Source: UMGS1052 sp045532035 (GTDB lineage: Bacteria > Bacillota > Clostridia > Oscillospirales > CAG-382). Taken from it: 15,665 nucleotides of DNA. The notes beneath the pieces were generated by a model that was not told the origin of the DNA, searched no databases, and saw nothing but the letters and a program-made list of their open reading frames with translations. The position numbers and the translations under genes were made by a program. This document shows positions 1 to 6,292 of the stretch, in pieces (position 1 is the stretch's first letter; each line of letters opens with the position of its first letter). Where the stretch lies: contig JAZSFD010000090.1 of assembly GCA_045532035.1 (NCBI GenBank), positions 1 through 15,665 on the forward strand. Reading direction: 5' to 3'.

Positions 1-48
1 GATAAGCGATACCCATATACGGCATAGCAAAAATCCAAGGAGAAAAAA

Positions 49-642
49 ATGACCACATCATTAGTTTTGACAACAATTATAATAATATTACTTATAGTTA
101 TATTAATGCTTTCAACAATAATATACTCTCTTAACAAAAAAAATAAATATGTTGATGAAGCAAATATGTGGCATAAACTTGCTGTTACAGATGATTTAAC
201 TGGTATTTATAACAGAAATGCATACAAATTATATGTTGAAGAAAGCAAAGCAAATACAAAAAAAGAATCCAGGTGGATAATTCTTTTTGATGTTGACGAT
301 TTTAAAATAATTAACGATACAAAAGGTCATTTGGCAGGAGACCTTGTGCTTAAAAATGTAGCTAAATTGCTTTTAGAAATTTTTTCTTCATGTCAATATA
401 GAGTTTTTCGCATAGGCGGGGATGAATTTTTGGTTTTGGCAGAAAATGTTTCTGAAGATGAAATAGTTGAGCATTTGATTTTGGTAAAAAGGCGTTTTGA
501 GAGGAATGGTGAGATAAATTTATCAAAAGGATATTCATTGATTAAAGATACTCCAGAAAAAGCTTTTAGATATGCAGATGAGATGCTTTATGCGGATAAA
601 TTGTCTAAAAAAAGGCGAAACTGCTCCGCAGAGAACATCTAA
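49..642 (+). CDS. Small membrane-anchored diguanylate cyclase (GGDEF domain)
   Basis: Predicted to make cyclic di-GMP from two GTP at the inner face of the membrane. Residues 4-27 form one hydrophobic membrane helix. The GGDEF domain follows at about 43-190: entry motif DDLTGIYNRNA (48-58), metal-site Asp81 in FDVDDFKIIND, GHLAGD (93-98), and an intact signature GGDEF at 123-127. The closing segment ADEMLYADK (176-184) is the usual end of the fold, so the 197-residue protein looks complete though short and has no separate sensor domain. The RxxD inhibitory site expected five residues before GGDEF is absent (residues 114-117 are SCQY), so classic product feedback is unlikely. An AAGGAG site 7 bases upstream supports the ATG at 49. 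Codons are much AT-richer than in the genes from 2610 to 12261, a possible sign of transfer. A hairpin terminator follows. Confidence 0.93.
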   Translation: MTTSLVLTTIIIILLIVILMLSTIIYSLNKKNKYVDEANMWHKLAVTDDLTGIYNRNAYKLYVEESKANTKKESRWIILFDVDDFKIINDTKGHLAGDLVLKNVAKLLLEIFSSCQYRVFRIGGDEFLVLAENVSEDEIVEHLILVKRRFERNGEINLSKGYSLIKDTPEKAFRYADEMLYADKLSKKRRNCSAENI

Positions 643-695
643 ATTTTCAAATGGTAGATTTATCAAAAGTGTCATCTAAATCATTCGGCTCTTCC

Positions 696-728
696 AAAAA
701 TCCGTACACATTTGTGTGCGGATTTTTT
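696..728 (+). terminator. Intrinsic terminator of the GGDEF gene
   Basis: Near-perfect hairpin: AAAAATCCGTACACA (696-710) pairs with TGTGTGCGGATTTTT (713-727), with one G-U pair, and the right arm ends in a run of six T. The A-rich left arm means it could also stop leftward transcription. Confidence 0.85.
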
Positions 729-796
729 ATTTGTTACTTATCTGTTCTTATCCATTCTCAAAATATATTATCTTTTGTTTTTATTGGTCGTTCGAC

Positions 797-1109
797 ATGA
801 TAGAAATTATAAATTTGACCATAGAAGATATTTCACCTGATAAGCTATTGGGTTTTAATAATCATCGGAAAATCACCAAGAAATGGGTAAACCAAAACAA
901 TAAGTGGTAGTTGACAACAACTTCTTATTTCTGCAATACCTTTCTTTAAAACTGTCGCTTTTTATTTTAGCATTGGTTGTGAAGATGCAAAAGAAATCAT
1001 ATCTGAATATATTGACACAGACCAAGACAGATATCTCGAACTTTCGTTGACTAATTCGGCGCGACTAACAAAATCTAATTTGTTGAATCAAACAGCATAT
1101 ATATTCTGA
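797..1109 (+). pseudogene. GNAT N-acetyltransferase remnant with internal deletion
   Basis: Two pieces of one recognisable family are joined in different frames. From the ATG at 797 the sequence reads as the N-terminus of a common clostridial GNAT acetyltransferase (MIEIINLTIEDISPD, then NQNNKW) and stops at TAG 908-910. From 915, one frame over, it resumes as the family's C-terminal part: LLISA, then AFYFSIGCEDAKEI, matching the usual LYISA...AFYKxxGC(V/E)xAxE block, and runs to TGA at 1107. The central part, about 60 or more residues including the acetyl-CoA-binding RxxGxG/A motif, is missing, with the junction near 907-918. No ribosome binding site precedes the ATG. The product cannot be an active acetyltransferase. 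The family match rests on memory of the motif order, not on a search. Confidence 0.7.
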
Positions 1110-1144
1110 AAGGAGCAAGGTCAAAATATACCTTGCTCCTTTTA
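1109..1144 (+). terminator. Intrinsic terminator between convergent units
   Basis: AAAGGAGCAAGGT (1109-1121) pairs perfectly with ACCTTGCTCCTTT (1130-1142), with an eight-base loop and four T at 1140-1143. It sits between the GNAT remnant and the 3' end of the leftward gene. The leftward strand has only a short T run, so it is mainly a rightward terminator. Confidence 0.85.
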
Positions 1145-1163
1145 GATTAAACCCAAGCGGGAT

Positions 1164-2447
1164 TTATAACAACTCTGTCACGCCGCCTATGATGAGTTCT
1201 GCAGCCATGGGATTGACACTTTTGATAAATTTGAAGGTCCATTTTTCAGGATATTTTTTGTAAAGAGTAAGTGCTGCCATGGTGGATGTTGATATTTCTT
1301 CAAGCTTCCCCGAAGTTGAAAGTTTGTACAAACGATCCTGAAGATCAATTTTGCTGTTGCGATCTTTTGCAAAGGCTATCAAAAGGACGCTCAGCACAAG
1401 AAATCCGAGTCCGACAAGAACGGTATAACGATTATCACCGAAGGAGAATATGCCGACCAAAGTAGTTATTGCACCTACTGCACTCAGCACATACTTTCCG
1501 ATAAGGGTCAGCCCCATCAGGAGGCAGGAGTTGTTGCAAGACTCAATTCCATCAGCCGACGGTGCAGTACGACGAGACTTTATAATATCATTTGGCGCGT
1601 TTTTGATAAGAAAGTTTGTGATTTTGCGCTTGGTTTTTGAGTTTGCGATTACCGCAGCTATCATCAGAACAATGCTTGCCATAAATGCATATCCGCCCCA
1701 TGTTATGTGTGCCGGCAAAATAACTTCTATTCCATCTCCGGGATTCGGATCAAATGACAATACTTTGTGTGACTTTATGTAATTAAGGATTTCCGTGTTA
1801 TCCTTGAGTGTTGAATTGATTTTGCCATTTTCAATAGAAAAAGCCTTTGCGACGACATTGTTGTCGAGTTCAACAAGAGTCCCCGACACTTCAAAGGTGT
1901 TGTTGGATTCAATTAATTCGTTAAAGATTTCGAGATGTTCTCTTTTAACCTCAATAAAAAGAACAGCTTCATTGGAATTGTCCGTGTTTTGAAGATTATC
2001 GATAAAAGCGAGGTAGTAATAGATGTTGTATTTGTTTGAAGGATTGTTATTGTCAGATCCGTTAATGTCAGGGAAATTTATGTTTGACAAAGGAGTTTCG
2101 GTTTCGATTCCGGCAGCTTGCATTGCTGTTAATATATGTGCGGTCACAGGTGTGCCCGTTTCAAGCTCTTGGCTGTATTCGACATATTCTCTTGTTTCGG
2201 TGTCGCGGATGAAAAACGGGAAGAAAATATGCAATAACATAACAGATGCAATAATAAGTAAAATGAGGAGAGCAGAGGTGATTTTCTTTATTTTGAAAAG
2301 CTTCTGTAGCCTTTCATCCTCTTCGGGGCGGTTCATTAAGTGCTTGCAATGAGGGCAAAGCGATTTGAAAGTTGTTGTATATTTTCCGCATTTCGGGCAT
2401 TTGATAATGTGTTCCAGCACTTTTTCGTCGGTAAGTCCGTGATTCAT
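1164..2447 (-). CDS. Zinc-ribbon multi-pass membrane protein of unknown function
   Basis: Function not recognised. The 427-residue protein starts with a short zinc ribbon: CPKC (Cys17, Cys20) and CPHC (Cys31, Cys34), a four-cysteine zinc site facing the cytoplasm. One membrane helix follows at about 57-80. Then comes a mostly polar stretch (about 81-245) with a beta-rich part near 138-210 (YYYLAFID, FEVSGTLVE), probably outside the cell. Three further hydrophobic segments lie at about 249-269, 315-335 and 342-360, and a soluble tail ends the protein. The N-terminal ribbon plus membrane layout is common in Firmicute proteins of unknown role and does not by itself indicate DNA binding. The ATG at 2447 is supported by AAGGAG eight bases upstream on the minus strand and by the promoter at 2480-2508. 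It is transcribed alone, divergently from the esterase-like gene. Confidence 0.85.
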   Translation of the reverse strand: MNHGLTDEKVLEHIIKCPKCGKYTTTFKSLCPHCKHLMNRPEEDERLQKLFKIKKITSALLILLIIASVMLLHIFFPFFIRDTETREYVEYSQELETGTPVTAHILTAMQAAGIETETPLSNINFPDINGSDNNNPSNKYNIYYYLAFIDNLQNTDNSNEAVLFIEVKREHLEIFNELIESNNTFEVSGTLVELDNNVVAKAFSIENGKINSTLKDNTEILNYIKSHKVLSFDPNPGDGIEVILPAHITWGGYAFMASIVLMIAAVIANSKTKRKITNFLIKNAPNDIIKSRRTAPSADGIESCNNSCLLMGLTLIGKYVLSAVGAITTLVGIFSFGDNRYTVLVGLGFLVLSVLLIAFAKDRNSKIDLQDRLYKLSTSGKLEEISTSTMAALTLYKKYPEKWTFKFIKSVNPMAAELIIGGVTELL

Positions 2448-2479
2448 GGTTTCAGCTCCTTTTAAGTTGTTTCAAAAAT

Positions 2480-2508
2480 ATTATAACAACATATACTAAG
2501 AAAATCAA
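2480..2508 (-). promoter_or_regulatory. Sigma-A promoter of the zinc-ribbon membrane protein
   Basis: On the minus strand, -35 TTGATT (2508-2503) and -10 TATAAT (2485-2480) are separated by exactly 17 bases. A TG dinucleotide one base before the -10 gives an extended -10. The distance to the start codon (2447) leaves a short leader with the ribosome binding site. Confidence 0.8.
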
Positions 2509-2545
2509 CAATTTATACTATGTTGTTCCATGCCTGCTTTGTATA

Positions 2546-2574
2546 TTGACACTACAGACGATATGTGATACAAT
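2546..2574 (+). promoter_or_regulatory. Sigma-A promoter of the SGNH hydrolase
   Basis: -35 TTGACA (2546-2551), 17-base spacer, -10 TACAAT (2569-2574), with TG one base before the -10. Transcription would begin near 2581. This rules out the upstream start at 2565 and supports the ATG at 2610. Confidence 0.82.
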
Positions 2575-2609
2575 TACAATATAAATATCATTTTGAAAGG
2601 TCTTATATA

Positions 2610-3500
2610 ATGAACGGCAATCATAATAAAGCTGTGGTTTTTGTACTTCTCGGTCAATCAAACGCTGTGGGACATTCGCTTCCGATGCTTGACGAAGATA
2701 AGGTAAAGGTGCCGATGAAGAATGTTTTCGGACTTTCAAGAGAACTGAATCAGTCCTTTCATCATGATGAGCTTTTCTGGAGTGGCTACACAAGCTTCGG
2801 TATGAATCTTGCCGAAGAGCAGGACAATACATATTCTGTGGCAAATTGTCTTGCAAAAGCTTGGCAAAGTGAGATCGATTCGGGAAATCCGCATGATCTT
2901 CCCGATCTTTATATCATTCACGTCGCCATCGGTGCGCAGGGAATCACCGAAAAATATATGTGGAATCCCAACTATGAAAAAATGCTTGTCCCCGGAAAAC
3001 TCTGGACTGTGGATATTTCGCTTTATCCTTTCACCATTCACATTCTCTCGCAGGTAAAAGAAAGCCTTAGAAAGCTTGGAAAAGTTCCTGAGATTATCAT
3101 CCATTGGCGAGGCGGTGAGGAGGATACAACGGTTGATGCCGAAAGCCTTGAAGGTGAACTGAAAAAGACATATGAAGTCATCTTTGATGGTTTCAATTCT
3201 GCTCTTGGTGAAAAATCAAAAGCTGTTTTGCACAGACTTGTTTGCCATGAGCGCTGTACCGATCTCGATCCGACGGGAGCATCCCTTGAAAATATGCACT
3301 ATATAAACAGGGTATTCGAAGAGCATGCCGCCGAAAACGAAAACATCAGCATATTTGATGTTCGTAAAACGCCCTATTATGTCCCGGATATTCGCGGAAA
3401 CGGAATATTCAAGGGCGATATGGTACATTTCACATCTCAGGTCAATGCCTGGGTCGCGCAGGAGATTATAAACGATTATCTTGATTCAACCTGCGTTTGA
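2610..3500 (+). CDS. SGNH hydrolase, sialate O-acetylesterase-like
   Basis: Probable serine esterase acting on an acetylated sugar or related ester. The 296-residue protein has the GQSNA nucleophile block at 15-19 (Ser17), which is the hallmark of the sialate O-acetylesterase/CE6 branch of the SGNH superfamily. HWRGGEED at 165-172 stands where this family has its W-x-G-E block. GDMVHFTSQ at 269-277 carries the expected catalytic Asp270 and His273. There is no signal peptide, so it should act in the cytoplasm on an imported or internal substrate; secreted sialate esterases differ in this. The start was moved to the ATG at 2610 because the longer frame begins inside the promoter; a GAAAGG site precedes 2610. 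It has its own promoter, and the next gene has another. The exact substrate cannot be read from the sequence. Confidence 0.85.
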   Translation: MNGNHNKAVVFVLLGQSNAVGHSLPMLDEDKVKVPMKNVFGLSRELNQSFHHDELFWSGYTSFGMNLAEEQDNTYSVANCLAKAWQSEIDSGNPHDLPDLYIIHVAIGAQGITEKYMWNPNYEKMLVPGKLWTVDISLYPFTIHILSQVKESLRKLGKVPEIIIHWRGGEEDTTVDAESLEGELKKTYEVIFDGFNSALGEKSKAVLHRLVCHERCTDLDPTGASLENMHYINRVFEEHAAENENISIFDVRKTPYYVPDIRGNGIFKGDMVHFTSQVNAWVAQEIINDYLDSTCV

Positions 3501-3521
3501 AAATCATCAACCTTTCTTTTA

Positions 3522-3550
3522 TTGATTAACCTTTCGTTATTTGCTATAAT
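3522..3550 (+). promoter_or_regulatory. Sigma-A promoter of the phosphotransferase
   Basis: -35 TTGATT (3522-3527), 17-base spacer, -10 TATAAT (3545-3550), preceded by TGC (extended -10). It lies in the 109-base gap after the hydrolase gene. Confidence 0.78.
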
Positions 3551-3609
3551 CATATCAGAAATTCTGCTAAAGAGAAATTTACTATAACAAAAAGTAAGGA
3601 GGACCCTGG

Positions 3610-4491
3610 ATGAACTTTGTATCAAAAGAGCCAATAAACAAAGGCTGGTCGAGCGACAAAAAATTCTGTGTCACTGACGAGAACGGCAAAAAATTTCTTC
3701 TGCGCATGTCTGATATTTCTCAGCTCGAAACAAAGAAAAGCGAGTTTGAAATGATTAAAAAAGTGGCACAGACAGGTGTTCCCATGTGTCTTCCGTTGGA
3801 GTTTGGCATAAGCGACGAGGGAGTTTTTTCGGTTCAGAGCTTTATCGACGGCGTGGATGCCGAGCAGGTGATGGTTTCTCTTTCTGAAAAAGAGCAGTAT
3901 TCCTATGGACTTGACGCAGGGAAGCATTTGCGCCTTATCCATTCAATTCCCGCGCCCGAAAGTGTTGAGGATTGGGAAAGTCGTTTCAACCGAAAGATAG
4001 ATGTGAAGATCAGAAAATACACCGATTGTCCGCTTAAATACGAAAACGGACAGCTTTTTATTGATTACATAAATGAAAACCGACACCTTTTGAAAAATCG
4101 TCCCCAATGCTATCAGCACGGTGACTATCATGTGGGAAACATGATGATCGGAAAAGACAAAAAGCTTTATATCATCGATTTCAACCGCAACGACTACGGT
4201 GACCCATGGGAGGAATTCAACCGTATCGTCTGGTGTGCACAGAGCGCCCCATATTTTGCCACAGGCATGGTGGACGGATATTTCGATCAAAATGTCCCGC
4301 ATAAGTTTTGGAGCCTGCTTGCCCTTTATATTTCAAGCAACACCTTGGGTTCCCTCTATTGGGCGATCCCCTTCGGCGAGGGTGAGATAAAAACCATGAC
4401 AGAGCAGGCAAAAGATGTGCTTTTGTGGTATGATGATATGAAAAATCCTGTTCCGACATGGTATATGTGCAACAGTTTTCAAACAAAATAA
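3610..4491 (+). CDS. Aminoglycoside phosphotransferase (APH) family kinase
   Basis: ATP-dependent small-molecule kinase of the APH/choline kinase fold, 293 residues and cytoplasmic. The Brenner motif HGDYHVGN is at 170-177, giving catalytic Asp172 and metal ligand Asn177. DFN at 190-192 supplies metal ligand Asp190. The N-lobe strand reads KKFLLRMS (27-34), with Arg32 where classical kinases have the ATP-binding lysine. GVPMCLPLEFG and VQSFIDG are hinge-region blocks shared with a group of Firmicute proteins usually named aminoglycoside phosphotransferase family. Such proteins often phosphorylate metabolites, so antibiotic resistance should not be assumed. The ATG at 3610 follows AAGGAGGA by nine bases or fewer. 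It is apparently a single-gene unit with its own promoter. Confidence 0.88.
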   Translation: MNFVSKEPINKGWSSDKKFCVTDENGKKFLLRMSDISQLETKKSEFEMIKKVAQTGVPMCLPLEFGISDEGVFSVQSFIDGVDAEQVMVSLSEKEQYSYGLDAGKHLRLIHSIPAPESVEDWESRFNRKIDVKIRKYTDCPLKYENGQLFIDYINENRHLLKNRPQCYQHGDYHVGNMMIGKDKKLYIIDFNRNDYGDPWEEFNRIVWCAQSAPYFATGMVDGYFDQNVPHKFWSLLALYISSNTLGSLYWAIPFGEGEIKTMTEQAKDVLLWYDDMKNPVPTWYMCNSFQTK

Positions 4492-4565
4492 GGAATTTTT
4501 CATAGTATACTGCAAATAAGTTTGAAAAAAGTTTTTCGCAGGCTTGCAAACTTTATTCTTGTGTG

Positions 4566-4594
4566 TTGATTTTTGCCGAAAATAATGTTATAAT
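4566..4594 (+). promoter_or_regulatory. Sigma-A promoter of the TIR gene
   Basis: -35 TTGATT (4566-4571), 17-base spacer, -10 TATAAT (4589-4594), with TGT before the -10. Confidence 0.8.
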
Positions 4595-4648
4595 ATAAAA
4601 ATATAAATCTCATACAACGAAAAATACCAACCGCCAAGGAGAATTTTC

Positions 4649-5362
4649 ATGGAAACAGTTTCCGCATTTATAAGCTATTGTTCCGGCGAGGTGAATGAAG
4701 CCCGCTGGGTAAAAAGAGCTCTTGAAATGAACGGAATATCGTGCTGGATGGCACCCGACAGCATTGCCGGAGGAACAAACTATGCCTCCGAGGTGCCGAA
4801 AGCGATAAGGGCGTGTGATGTTTTTGTCCTTGTTCTTTCAAAAAGCTCCCAGGAATCAAAGTGGGTTCCCAAGGAGGTAGATCTTGCCATAAACGAATCA
4901 AAAAGAATATTGCCCTTTGCCATTGATGATGCGCCGCTTAACGACAGCTTTTCCCTTTATCTGTCTAACATTCAGCGCTATGCGGCGTATAAGGACAAGC
5001 AGGATGCAATGCGCAGGATGATCTCCGACATTTTTGCCATGTCGGGAGATAACAGACCCGTAGTTCCTCCGAAAGAAACCGAAAAAGTAAAAAAGGCACA
5101 GACACAGGGAGATAAATTTTCAAAGCTTCTTGAAACTCTGATCGTTTTGTCGTATCTTCTTTTCATTCCTTTTGCCATTGTTGCTACAATAACCTACATA
5201 CTCTCAAACAAATTGAGAGTTTTGAAGAAAACCATGGCTTTCATAACTCTGATTATCGCGGGCGTGGGTACTTTTATCGGATTTTTAGCGCTTATAGGCG
5301 GCGGTGTTGCTATGACACCTGGACTTTTGGGACTTGTTTTTTCCATGCTTGGCGCATTTTGA
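4649..5362 (+). CDS. TIR-domain protein with C-terminal membrane helices
   Basis: Residues 4 to about 130 form a bacterial TIR domain: AFISYCSG (6-13) is the first strand and BB-side box, GISCWMAPDSIAGG (29-42) the BB-loop region, VFVLVLSKSSQESKWVPKE (58-76) the central strand with the SxxS-W-xxx-E block. Glu76 occupies the position of the catalytic glutamate of NAD-cleaving TIR enzymes. A charged linker (about 132-158) leads to hydrophobic segments at about 163-185, 195-217 and 218-236, and the protein ends in the membrane. Known bacterial TIR proteins act in anti-phage NAD depletion or cyclic ADP-ribose signalling, or as filament-forming effectors. Here no partner sensor gene is adjacent, so the role is open; membrane-bound immunity effector or stress signalling are both possible. 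Start ATG 4649 follows AAGGAG by about seven bases. It is a single-gene unit. Confidence 0.88.
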   Translation: METVSAFISYCSGEVNEARWVKRALEMNGISCWMAPDSIAGGTNYASEVPKAIRACDVFVLVLSKSSQESKWVPKEVDLAINESKRILPFAIDDAPLNDSFSLYLSNIQRYAAYKDKQDAMRRMISDIFAMSGDNRPVVPPKETEKVKKAQTQGDKFSKLLETLIVLSYLLFIPFAIVATITYILSNKLRVLKKTMAFITLIIAGVGTFIGFLALIGGGVAMTPGLLGLVFSMLGAF

Positions 5363-5394
5363 ATAATAACCTGAAGAGCAGTAAAAATGTTATA

Positions 5395-5423
5395 TTGCTT
5401 TTTATAATCCGGTGTGATACAAT
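5395..5423 (+). promoter_or_regulatory. Sigma-A promoter of the methyltransferase-led operon
   Basis: -35 TTGCTT (5395-5400), 17-base spacer, -10 TACAAT (5418-5423) preceded by TGA (extended -10). No terminator or other good promoter is seen until 10778, so it probably drives everything from 5459 to the remnant at 10767. Confidence 0.72.
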
Positions 5424-5458
5424 GTGAGTGATAAATGTTGCCAGTGGAGGATGTGTAA

Positions 5459-6292
5459 ATGAAACCGCTTGATATTTATTCTGATGTGTTTTTGACTGAT
5501 GAGGCTGCGCGCTTTTTTCTTGATAAAAACGATTGTGATGTTTTTTTCACAATGTCGGAATCCGAAAGGAAAATAAGACTTGAAGAGCTTTTGACAAAGC
5601 CGATCTATTCTTTCACCCCCATAAACGAGCTGTATTTTCGTTCAAAATGGGCGGTTCTCTTTTCCCGCCATCACGGCAACAAGCCTTTTCGGATGCTTGA
5701 GGTCGCATCAGGCGATGCGGACATGATCTCGCAGACCATGGCGAGAACAAATCCGACCTCTGAATATCTGACTGCGAACATGAATGTTATGCTCAATGAA
5801 AGCCTTTTGAAAAAGACCGACGGGCTTGACATTTCTCTTCGTCTAATTGATGACGATGCTGCCAATATAAAGGATTATGTGGAAGAGGGCAGTGTTGATA
5901 TCGTTTCCTTCCAGCATGGAGTCAACGATGTGCTTCAGGCGATACTGTGCGGTCAAAATGGAATTGACACCACATATTCCGACTGGATGGCGACATTGCC
6001 GAAAATGATTGAACTTTTGAAAGCAGAAACTTTAGCGGGTACATTTGAAAAGAGTGTGAAAGAACCCTTTCTTTCCTTGATATCAAATTTGCTCGATCTT
6101 TTGAAAAAAGACGGGTTTATCGCCATAAGTCATTATATGTTTCAGCTTGATCTCGACTGGGGATATCCTCCACAGCTTTTTGAAAACATTGTGCCGATTA
6201 CCCGCGAATGGATAAAAGAGCTTGACAGATGTCATGAGGTGTTTGAAGAATCGTTTGATCCGCAGTGGTGGATGTTTATAAAAAAGAAATAG
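5459..6292 (+). CDS. Class I SAM-dependent methyltransferase-like protein
   Basis: Probably transfers a methyl group from S-adenosylmethionine; the acceptor is unknown. Of 277 residues, the core begins near 77 with motif I MLEVASGDADM (79-89), a variant of ExGxGxG in which two glycines are Ala and Asp. DIVSFQHGVND (147-157) corresponds to the motif IV strand, and LLKKDGFIAISHYMF (214-228) to the post-strand region before motif VI. The N-terminal 75 residues form a helical cap resembling no domain I can name. The altered glycine loop makes cofactor binding likely but not certain. GGAGG eight bases before the ATG supports the start. It is the first gene of the operon; its stop lies 17 bases before the expected start of the nitrilase-GDPD gene. 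Confidence 0.72.
   Translation: MKPLDIYSDVFLTDEAARFFLDKNDCDVFFTMSESERKIRLEELLTKPIYSFTPINELYFRSKWAVLFSRHHGNKPFRMLEVASGDADMISQTMARTNPTSEYLTANMNVMLNESLLKKTDGLDISLRLIDDDAANIKDYVEEGSVDIVSFQHGVNDVLQAILCGQNGIDTTYSDWMATLPKMIELLKAETLAGTFEKSVKEPFLSLISNLLDLLKKDGFIAISHYMFQLDLDWGYPPQLFENIVPITREWIKELDRCHEVFEESFDPQWWMFIKKK

Noticed and set aside
1271..2352. Several plus-strand reading frames of 64-110 codons
   Set aside because: They lie antisense to the zinc-ribbon protein gene, which has a promoter, ribosome binding site and coherent domain order; no promoter or recognisable protein on the plus strand.
2565..2609. N-terminal extension of the SGNH hydrolase from 2565
   Set aside because: It starts inside the promoter, upstream of the expected transcription start; the ATG at 2610 has a ribosome binding site and begins just before the GQSNA strand.
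4512..4557. Imperfect AT-rich inverted repeat after the APH gene
   Set aside because: AATAAGTTTG/CAAACTTTATT pairs with a bulge and a 22-base loop and has no T-run; too weak to call a terminator.
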